The notes beneath the pieces were generated by a model. It was not told the DNA's origin. It did no database searches and worked only from the letters and a program-made list of their open reading frames with translations. Shown here in pieces: positions 55,684 through 64,000 of a DNA stretch of 64,000 nt. This DNA comes from Saussurea involucrata (Eukaryota; Streptophyta; Magnoliopsida; Asterales; Asteraceae). The translations under genes were made by a program, and so were the position numbers. The stretch's first letter is position 1, and the number at the start of each line of letters is the position of its first letter. The DNA lies in contig CM066319.1 of NCBI GenBank assembly GCA_033807775.1, positions 163,370,983 to 163,434,982 on the forward strand. Direction: 5' to 3'.

Positions 55684-58228
55684 TGTAACACCCGTAATTT
55701 CGGTAAATAAATACCACCCAAATGTTTGGCATCTTGAAAATGGTGGGATTTATGTTTGGAAGACATTACGTAAAGTCTCTAAGAGTATCGGGAGTTTTGG
55801 CGTTGAAAAAGTCGAGTTTTGGGGATTGGTACGCGGGTCGCGACAATGACCAGCGACAATGACCATGTCATTGTCGCGGTGTCAATGTAGCGATGGGGGT
55901 CGATCTGAGCAAATCAAACAGAATGTGGTACACGGGTCGCGACAATGACCATGTCAATGTCGCGGTGTCATAGTCGCCGTCGGGGAGCTGAAATCCGATT
56001 AAAACCATTTCTTACCTCAAATCCCTTCTCACTTCCCCCATTTCATCCATTCTTCTCTCAACTCGAAACTCTAAGCATCCAGAGCCGATTTTGAGCTTTT
56101 GAACCCCAAGATTTGATGTTTCAAGTGGTTTCTTCATCTTTTTCCCCAAATCAAACACCCATCATGGATTGGAAACCTTAACCCTTCAAAAGGAAACCCC
56201 CACTCCATCTTCTCCACTGATTTCTAGGGTTTTTACCCAACCCTTTCCACCCCATTTGAAGATTAGGAGTTGTGGTGCATCTTGGAGGTTGTAGAGACGT
56301 TTTGGGTTGGTGGATTCAAGTATGGTTAAGGTAATCTCCCCTCCTCTTTGAATATGAAGTTAGGGTTTTGTTATAATGGGTATTTTGGTATATTATGGAT
56401 GGATGATGATTCCTTATGGTTAGACTTTGGTATTGATGAGTGGAAATTTATAAATCTAGGTTTTTGGAAGTTTTGGCTTGAGGATGCAAACTTCATCAAA
56501 GGAGCTTACGTTGGAGAAACTCTAGATTTAGCTTAATCTAGTAAGGTGGGTTCAAGTTACTTTGCGAAAACTTTGTACATGCCAAAATGAGTATTTTACT
56601 AATATGTGTGTGTTTTACTTGAAAATATATGTGGTTGAGTTATTTGGATAGTTTAACTCTTTTGAAATGTTTATCTTCATAAATGTGAAAAATACCCATA
56701 TTTGGGGCTTTTGGATATTTGGATGGTTAGAAACCATATTTTGTCTTTAAAAGGTTAATTGCTCAAAATGAGGTTTATTTGACGGTTTAATCATGTTAGT
56801 GTAATCGATTTTATAAACCATTTGGGAAAATGCGCGAATTAGTGCCAAGGGTCATTTTGAGGATTGTAAATGTGTGAGTCCTTTCGAGAAAAACTCTATT
56901 TGTTTAACCATGTTAGGTTTTGGGTTAATAACGGTTTGTGGTACTTGTTTACCCAACTGATGTTTAAATGCATTTTATTGCACATTATTGATATTTACAT
57001 GCTTGGGTGTTTTTGTCATTCCGGGTTGAGCATGTTTGGTAGATTGTGTTGCATTGGATCCATAGGCAAGTGAGTCAGTCTTTATTTTATGGTCTATCTC
57101 CTTGTGCACGAGGAATGGACCATGGGTACGCATGGGTATATGCGTTAGGCCGTGGGGCCACTAGCGAGTATGCAATGGGTATAGGGTGCTGGAAGGCTGG
57201 TATCAGCGGGCATGCCTGTGCGGGACGCGGGAGTCCTTGAGGTGTAACTCGTCTAGACTGGATATGCAATAAGGTCCCCTGTAAGTCCTTGAGGTGTAAC
57301 TCTACGGAGTATGCAATAAAGGCATTTGATTTTGGCCCGAGGATTGGGATGTCTATATGGCATGGGAACTAGGACCGGGGTGCTGGAAGGCTGGAATCAG
57401 CGGGCATGCCTGTGCGGGACTTGAGGTGTAATCCAGTAACATCATAAGTGACTTAACTTTGTGTGCCCGTCACTTTTGATGGAATCGGGTCTCCCCCGTC
57501 ACCGAAAGGTGTGGTTTTTTTAGTATAATATTTTATCCTTATTTTCGGTGACGCACTTTATTTATATGAAAGGTCTTCATGGTTTATTGGCAAAGTTCTA
57601 TGCCTCATCCTATTTGGATGTTTTAAATAATGGAGTTTTGTCCATATCTATATTCATTGGAATATTTAATGTCAAAATACGTTTTGAGTGAGTTGGGATC
57701 AGAATTCATTTTAGGAAACGCTTTATGCGTTGTGAGAACTTTTCTCATAGATTTTGTGTGCATTGGAAAATGAGTCGTTTACATCCTTTCATAAACTCTT
57801 TTGAAAATCATGATTTATGTCGCAAACCTTCTTTCTACAAATTATATAAATCATGCTATAAACTCTTGAACTCACTAGGCGTTAGCCTAACCCTTTTTAT
57901 TTGTCGGCATGTGCAACAGGTCTCAAGTTGGAAGTAGTTCTAGTGACACGTGGGAAAGGTCGTGTGCTACTAAAGCGCTCGTGAGGTGAATAACTTAAGT
58001 GATGTTCCGCATATATAATTGGGATTAGCAACTTATACTTGGATAAAGTAACACCCGATGTGGTTTTAGTCTTTGTAATATATTTTGGGGTCACCATTTG
58101 TTGAGGTCAATCGTAGACTTTAATTTGAGGTGTTTACCTTGTTAAGTTAATTGTGATAAATTCCGTTGTTGTGGATGTATTATCGAAATTTTAAATTAGT
58201 TTCTCTTTCCAAATTCCAGGGTGTTACA
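55684..58228 (+). mobile_element. Gypsy solo LTR, 2545 bp, inside the Tat gag
   Basis: TGTAACACCCGTAATTTCGG ... CCAGGGTGTTACA with perfect TSD CCTAG at 55679-55683 and 58229-58233. Same family as 38111-40091 (shared GGGGCCACTAGCGAGTA and TTGAGGTGTAAC blocks), with an internal duplication around 57175-57430 (GGGTGCTGGAAGGCTGG occurs twice) and repeated GTCGCGACAATGACCA words at 55840-55980. Short frames inside have no motifs. Confidence 0.9.
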
Positions 58229-58233
58229 CCTAG

Positions 58234-59190
58234 CTCGTACGTCTTCAAAATTCTCTAGAGGATACTTTGTAAGATCGACGTACAATCTGGTAGTATTGTC
58301 GTCAAGACCACGCTTGTAGGCCTCGATGGCAGTCTTGACGTCAAAATTTCAAATGTTGATCATTTATGCGTTAAACCGATTGAAATAACTACGGATGGAC
58401 TCTCCGGATTTTTGGACGACGTAGTACAGGTCGCTGGTCTGCTTCTCCATCTTGCGACTGCTGGCGAACTGTTGCGAAAACTGATTGAACAACTCTGCAA
58501 AGTTACTGATGGACTTGGGCCTAAGGTTGATCAACCATTGGAGAGCGGGACCTGTAAGAGTCGCCCCAAAGCTTTTGCACATGCACACTTCTTGATATTG
58601 ATGTGGGATTGACACTGTCCACATCAATTGTTTGTATTGTGCAATATGTTATGTTGGATCAGTTATTCTCGATTATTTTGGAGTGAAAGCAGGAATGTTG
58701 TACTTCTTCGGGACATCGACAGTCGCTATCGTGCCAACGAAAGGCGACGCTTGAAATCCTGAGCGAGGCTCAACGTCGACGGGGACGGCGGCGCCTGGCA
58801 ACTTGGAAAGTAGCGACAACATTTTCTCGTTCTAATCTTCCAACAACCTAAGTCGTTGGGCGACGGGGTTGTTAGGGTCGGAGTTTACGCTTGTCTGAGG
58901 GTTGACCCCCGAATTCGTAGTCGTCGCCGTACCGTTTTGAAACGAAGAACCATTGGCGTCCCCGTTGAGAGGGACGAAGTATGGCTGGGTTCCATTATGC
59001 AAAGGTGGCGGCCTCAAATACTGAGGGGGATATTACCCTTGATGAGGGTTGTTGATAAATGGCCCCGAACTAGGATTGTTGGCGAATGGCCCTGGACCTG
59101 GATTGTTGGCGAATGGCCCTGGACCTGTCTGGAATTGGGGCCTTATGATAGGTGCACCCATAGGTTGGGGACCATTCTGAGGTCCAAAGG
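58234..59190 (-). pseudogene. Tat-type gag, N-terminal and capsid parts
   Basis: Minus strand: a proline/glycine/asparagine-rich region with near-repeats of GPGPFANNP (about 59033-59190) and QTSVNSDPNNPVAQRLRLLED. Then after stops comes the capsid block SFGATLTGPALQWLINLRPKSISNFAELFNQFSQQFASSRKMEKQTSDLYYVVQKSGESIRSYFNRFNA (58580-58364), the retrotransposon gag domain. At least two stop codons interrupt it. The SIRE element cuts it at 59190. Confidence 0.8.
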
Positions 59191-60163
59191 TGTTGGTCCC
59201 GAAAGGCCTATACAAGTTTGTAGAAGGGGGGGGGGGGGGGGGGGTTGAATACAAACACACTATTTTACTTTTCTAAATTGTTTATTGATAAATCATTAAC
59301 AATTTACAGCTTGTTGCGGAAACAAGATTAAGGATAAACCTAAATCTAAACAAGTTGGAACACTAAGGTTTCTTGCACTAAGAAAGATGAGGAGATTACT
59401 AATAAAATCCTATCTTAAGAGAGATTTGAACTTGTCCAGAGTTAGCAAGTTACTTCAAATGAAGTGAGTTCATCTCTTTATATACTGCATGCATTTAATG
59501 CAATTCAGTATACACTTTACACGTGTCATCAGCGGATTGGTTGCATGGCATTGACCTTTGTTGACAACCTTAGTAGCCGCATGAATGAATAGTGTAGTAT
59601 TAGAGTGGTTGTACGATTTCAGATTTTCGGAGTTTCTTTTCTGACATTTCGTACGGTGGCGTGCAAGGGAGGTTAAGACAAAAGTACTTTGTACGGAGGA
59701 CTTCATGATCAGCTTTCGTTGATTCAGCGATTATCATTTACTATTCAGCGAATGATAAAGTTCAGCGATAGCTAAAGTCTTGTACTTGACACTTCACGTT
59801 GAGTGGACAAATCTGAGTCTTCGCTGATCCGCATCAGTTCATTAGGAGACTTGTCGCTGGTTCTTTGAGCTTGATCTTCGACTTCAGCGTAGAACCTTTG
59901 TTGACGTGAATCTTGTCTTCAGGGATCATAAGTAAACAACTAATTTATCAGCGATCACCATAAGGACTGAACAGGCTCAGCGATATGGTGAACAGTGTTC
60001 GCTGAATGTTTAATCTAAAAGAGCGAGAGTTCCTATCAGCAGTACTGTAAGATCTTAGTACTTATCAGCGATAGTGAAACTCTGATACATATTGTTTACT
60101 TACAATTTTCACTAAGTATTTAAGATAGGGTCATTATCAAATCACTGAGGGTTTGGATCAACA
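59191..60163 (-). repeat. 3' LTR of the SIRE-type element
   Basis: In minus sense TGTTGATCCAAACC ... GGGACCAACA, 973 bp. It carries a TATATAAAGAG box (about 59472-59482), an AATAAA signal (about 59281) and, after GTATTCAA, a run of 19 C (G on the + strand, 59226-59244). About ten TCAGCG/CGCTGA words lie at 59720-60080. End words resemble those of the solo LTR at 25295-26495. Confidence 0.85.
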
Positions 60164-60179
60164 ATCTCCCCCTATTTGA
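60164..60179 (-). other. Polypurine tract of the SIRE-type element
   Basis: On the minus strand CAAATAGGGGGAGATT lies immediately before the LTR, the standard Copia plus-strand primer site. Confidence 0.85.
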
Positions 60180-60430
60180 TTATGACATAGCAACAAAGAA
60201 AATTGCTATTTAATGAAAACATAAGGATAAAAAGAACTCATAAAATATTTGTCCCTTTTACTGTTTTCTGGGATCTTTTCAGTACTGATGAAGTAAAGTA
60301 CATTCGCTGAAATCTTTCTTTAAATCTTTGAATCAGGTTACAATTTGAATAAGAAAGATTACAAGTACAAGCGAAATAAATTACAAGTACTGAAGGATGA
60401 CTGATACAATAGAGAATGAGGTGATTGTTG

Positions 60431-63400
60431 TCAGCCTTCAAAGGGTTCTTCCTTAATGAGAAGTTCATCAAGGGTTGTCTTTTCAGTTGGAATCATCCAG
60501 TCAGGAACCTTTTCTCCTTTATTCTTTAGCTTCAGAGCAGCTTCAAAAATCAAGGGTTTTAGGTGTCGTGCCTGAATGTCTTTTCTGAAGTCGCACCAGT
60601 AGATGAGATCTCTGAGCTGTTCGATTGGAGTGATTGGAAGCTCAGCGATCCGTTGAAAGCATTTACGTCCGTCGTAGTCAAGAAAGAATATTCCATAAGG
60701 ATTACTGATGACTTTACCAGGGACGAAAAGTTCACATGGTGGCAAAGAGATGTCAAGGGCAGATAGATCAGGATCAGGACCAAGTACTTCAGCGCGAGAG
60801 AAACCAATTCCAGTTTCATTTCGTATGACAGGACCTGAGTTTGAATCTTGACGTTTCTTCTTTGGTGAGCCCCTTTTTCTTTTCGGCTTTAGATCAGGAA
60901 CAGGAGGAATATCCACACAAGAAGATATCAAATCGATCTGTCTGTTTATCAGCTTTTCGAAATGATCCTTGTACTTAGATTGTGATGGTTGGATAGCTAA
61001 CCTCATCTCCAGCCATTCAGAGAGACCATACCTTTTTACAGTGTCAGCGCGAAAGGTTTCAGATGAGCCATCTTCTCTGAACAGTTTGATGTCAACAATA
61101 GGTACTCCGATGGAGGTTCTTCCAGAGATGAATACCTTGTTGATCTTCGCTGGACGATATCTGAAGTGGGTTTTCTCTTTACACCAGATCAGGGTGGTCT
61201 GAGAAACTTCAGCTTTCTTTTCCACGATCTTCTGGGCTTGTTCCCAAAGCTTTCGTTGGATTTGAATGGGAATACGCTTCAGCTTGGGGTCTTTGACAGA
61301 TTCTTGAGTGAGCTTGATGGCGTATTCTCTGTCTTTATCTTCAGCTTCCTTCCTTTCAGCGATGAGGCGTTCAGCTCTGAGATGTTCCTGGTATTCAGCT
61401 TTTGAAATTCTGAACTTAGGAGGAACTGAAGGCAGTTGATCGCGCCTTAGAATGATTCGCTGATCCTCGAATCGCTTTATCATTTCTTCTCTCCTCTTTT
61501 GATCTTCTTCACTCAGCCTTTGAGGAACTGAGGAAGGTCTGTTTCTGTGCGAGAGAGGTTGTTCTTCTGGTTCATCAGTCTCAGAGATTAAATCTAAGAC
61601 TGGGATTATGTCTTCAGCGGTAGCTGGAATTATTGGTGAAGTCGCAATAGTAGAGCCTTCAGCGATATCCTCAAACAGGGGAGAGGACTAGCTGAAACGC
61701 AGCGATCTTACAAATAAGAACTGGGTAGAAGAACTTGGGTAGAAAAGATAGAAAAAAAATGTGGATGTGTATGGTGTTTGTGGAATGGATAACTGATTGT
61801 TCAGAGATGATCAGGGAAGGAAAAATAAGTTTAGTGTACCTGACAAATCGGCTTTGCAAGCAAGATCGCCAGATTATCATCTTCAGCGATGCCTTTGTCT
61901 TTGCTTTTCTCAGCGCCAGAGGCTGAGTGCTTTGTCTTTGTTTTTGTCTTCTCCCCTGTGGATTCGGTTATCACAAAGAATTCGTCATCTTCATCATCAT
62001 CATCATCATCGTTCCTTGGAGAGGAGGATGGTTCAGCTTCAGGGATGTCGATGTCTTCGTCTTCTTCTGCTTCGGATTCCTCAGCATCTTCTTCGAGTTG
62101 CTCCCCCTCAGATACAGAGGCGAGGTTCTCGGTTCCCTCAGGGTTTTCATCTCCCTGAGGTCCAGTAATCAGATCTTCATTACCCTCTCCCCTGATAGAT
62201 TCATCATGGGAAAGGTCTTCAACGCTCTTATTTTGATCTTCAGCGCTCTTCTCTTGTTCAACGCTCTTCTCCCCCTCTTTCTCATGATGGGCGGGGGAGG
62301 AATGGGTAGACTCAGCATTATTGTTGTCTCTGTCTTCTAGGCCAGAGATTTTCACACAACCTTCAAGCTTAGCTATTCTGTCTTCTAGGCCAGAAATAGC
62401 AGGCGTGATTTTCTTCAGCTCTTGGCGATCCTCTGCGGTGAATGAGTCCAAAATAGGTGCAGGGGCCGGAGCAGGAGCTGGATTGTTTGCCTTGTTCACC
62501 AGCGTCTCGATCATTGTCTTGACAGAACCAAGGTCGGTCTTCACTGAGCCCAAGTCGGTCTTGACCACTGACATATCACCTTCGAGTGTACCAACCGATT
62601 TCTTCAGCGTTGTAACCTCGCTGGAAACGGTGGAAACTGACGATTTGAGGTTGGTGTAGTCAGTGTAGATGTCGGAGAGCACTTTGGCAAAGTCGGCGAG
62701 AGTTTTATCAAGGTCTTTGATGTCATCGGAGGAGGCCTTCTTTTCCACCACAGCAGTCAGCTTCGTCAGATTCTCTCCAGCGTTTGTTACAGCTGTAGAG
62801 TTATTTGATAGACTGGTGGTGAGATCTGTAAGTTTCATCTCCATGGACTTCAGAGACTGGTTGATGTCTCCCAAATAAGGACCTGTAACATATAAGTACT
62901 TGTGAACAAAGGAAAGCTCAGAAGTTTCAGGTTTAGTTACAGTGTTTAAGGTGGGATCTGTACCTGCAGGAGCGTTGACGAACTCATCAAAGTTTCGAGT
63001 CCCTCCATAGTGTTCCATATCTCCCTCAAAAGTTCCGTGAGGGATGGAGATCTCTGCAGGTCCTTTCTTCGTCATTCGCTGAGAAGCTTCAGCGGCTTCT
63101 TGAATGATGGCATCTCCAGTTTTAGCTAGAGGAGTGTCCAAAGAATTAGAGGGAGGATCGAAGGATAAGAATTGGGGTTGGGTTTCAAGTTCAGCGTTGG
63201 ATTCGCTGAGAAGTACTTCATCAGTCTTTTGAGAGACTGAAGAAGGTTGGGTAGATTCCAAAGTTCTAACCTCAGCGTTTAAGGACGCTGAAGTAGGTTT
63301 AGAAGGGATGGCTTGAATTGGTGTGGCAGAGCGTACCACGGAACTTTCCTTCAGCTCTTCAGAATGAGCTGAGGAGTCTTCAGCATGGAATTGTTGGGGT

Positions 63401-64000
63401 TGCTCCTTGGTTTTCTTGATCCTTTTGGAATCAAGAGGGGTAAGAGATTGTTTCCTTTTCTTAGAAGGAATGGATTTTGTGGCCTGGGAATCAGCGAGGG
63501 GTATTGTCGCTGAAGGAGCCACAGAAAGCGGAGAATTAAGTAGAGTGAGAAGGGTAGAGAGACGTACCTCGTTGGCGACAGGCTTGAAGTCGAGAACTTT
63601 AGGGCCAATCTGAGAGAGTTTCAGATCACCCTCTTCAGGATAGCTGTCCTTCAGGCCATATTGAAAGATGGCGCTGATGAATCGTGGGTAAGGAACCCAT
63701 GCTGGTCGGTCAGCGGCAGAATCAACACGTTGAATGAGGTCTTCATAGATGATGGAGGCCCAGTCAATGTTGAGACCTTTCAGCAGTGCGTAACCCATGG
63801 CCTGTTGAGGTTGATCGGCTTGATCAGAAGATCCGGATTTCGCTGTCATGCAGCTGATCAGGTGAGCGAAGATGAAGTTCATCTCGCTGGGCATCTTGGA
63901 TTTCTTTATCAGCGTCAGCTTCTTCTCAGGTAGCTTGTCTCTTCCAGTCTCCCAGATGTAACCCATCGCATCAAGGAAAGCAATGATTTCTTCCCTGTCA
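60431..64000 (-). CDS. SIRE env-like ORF, two exons, 5' end off window
   Basis: Exon 1 is open from the window edge to 61840 (no start codon in the window; the ATG at 63966 is internal to the frame). Exon 2 runs 61687-60431. The 152-bp gap begins GTACAC and ends CAGCTAG, is pyrimidine-rich, contains stops and joins in phase. Exon 1 has a globular N-terminal domain (KKSKMPSEMNFIFAHLISCM, YALLKGLNIDWASIIYEDL, VPYPRFISAIF) seen in plant SIRE-type extra ORFs. It is followed by a Ser/Pro-rich linker, a coiled coil with VKTDLGS heptads, and a long acidic Glu/Ser/Asp tail. Exon 2 is charged and helical (EDKDREYAIKLTQESVKD) with a basic KPKRKRGSPKKKRQ patch. I see no signal peptide or transmembrane segment, so 'env-like' denotes position only. 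The frame is intact over about 1140 codons, suggesting a young copy. Confidence 0.75.
61688..61839 (-). other. Probable intron in the env-like ORF
   Basis: Minus-strand donor CAG/GTACAC at 61840/61839 and acceptor CAGCTAG/TCC at 61688/61687. It is pyrimidine-rich in its second half. Splicing is phase 0 and continues into 68 open codons before the first Met of the downstream frame. Confidence 0.6.

Larger units (their letters stand above)
49946..59190 (-). mobile_element. Tat-type Gypsy element: gag-PR plus antisense ORF, pol deleted
   Basis: In element sense (minus): gag N-terminus (59190 downward, cut by the SIRE element), gag capsid (about 58630-58364), an interrupting solo LTR (58228-55684), nucleocapsid (about 55478-55269), protease (55097-54609), a repetitive spacer, an ORF on the opposite strand (51232-53232), PPT and 3' LTR (50800-49946). 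RT, RNase H and integrase are absent. An additional antisense ORF between pol and the 3' LTR is a known trait of Tat-lineage elements. The 5' LTR must lie beyond the SIRE insertion, outside the window. Confidence 0.8.
59191..64000 (-). mobile_element. SIRE/Maximus-type Copia element, 3' part
   Basis: The 3' LTR (59191-60163), PPT and a large env-like ORF upstream of it in minus sense fit the SIRE/Maximus lineage, which carries an extra ORF after pol. It is inserted in the gag of the Tat element; the left flank is AAAGG (59186-59190). Pol and the 5' LTR lie outside the window. The LTR and ORF are unusually rich in the word TCAGCG/CGCTGA. Confidence 0.8.

Noticed and set aside
60431..64000. Possibility that the env-like ORF belongs to an endogenous virus
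   Set aside because: It is followed by a PPT and a Copia-type LTR and shows no signal peptide or membrane anchor. It fits the SIRE extra ORF.

Overview
The window is nuclear DNA of a flowering plant, almost certainly a eudicot. Gag, PBS, PPT and LTR signatures are those of plant Ty3/Gypsy (Tekay/Del-type chromovirus, Athila, Tat) and Ty1/Copia (SIRE/Maximus) elements. There is also a group-6 (LEA18-type) late embryogenesis abundant gene, and there are plant-type Helitron, hAT, CACTA and PIF/Harbinger elements. The SIRE env-like protein and the Tekay gag resemble copies common in Asteraceae, so a composite is my best guess (inference, low certainty). No rRNA operon, tRNA gene or CRISPR array was seen.

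Host genes are sparse. One complete gene is recognised: a minus-strand LEA18/LEA_6 gene at 22.5-22.8 kb with two palindromic ACGT boxes (ABRE type) in its promoter. The last three exons of an unrecognised gene lie at 0.6-1.2 kb (minus). A possible first exon of another gene (45.75 kb) sits inside a terminal-inverted-repeat element.

Layout. 1.3-4.5 kb: a foldback element containing a CACTA element, which contains a PIF/Harbinger element with a broken transposase; a second Harbinger-like element abuts it. 4.9-6.1 kb: a GATC-word repeat and a Copia solo LTR. 7.2-9.8 kb: Athila gag, PBS and LTR (minus). 9.9-10.3 kb: LINE RNase H remnant. 10.9-18.7 kb: a complete but gutted Tekay-type element with two LTRs (minus). 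20.5-23.9 kb: Helitrons, MITEs and the LEA gene. 23.9-31.2 kb: an unusual head-to-tail gag-LTR dimer of a second Tekay-type family, with a Copia solo LTR inserted. 32.1-38 kb: Helitron, Harbinger MITE, two hAT elements (one with a plastid-type 23S rRNA fragment) and a SINE. 38.1-49.9 kb: Gypsy LTRs, many solo or fragmentary, with nested MITEs. 49.9-59.2 kb: a Tat-type element (minus) keeping gag and protease and an antisense extra ORF, split by a 2.5 kb solo LTR. 59.2-64 kb: the 3' end of a SIRE-type Copia element (minus) with a large env-like ORF that appears to be spliced and runs off the window.

Family calls come from motifs read by eye; no database search was run. Element boundaries with target-site duplications (TSDs) were read directly from the bases and are the most reliable part of the annotation.
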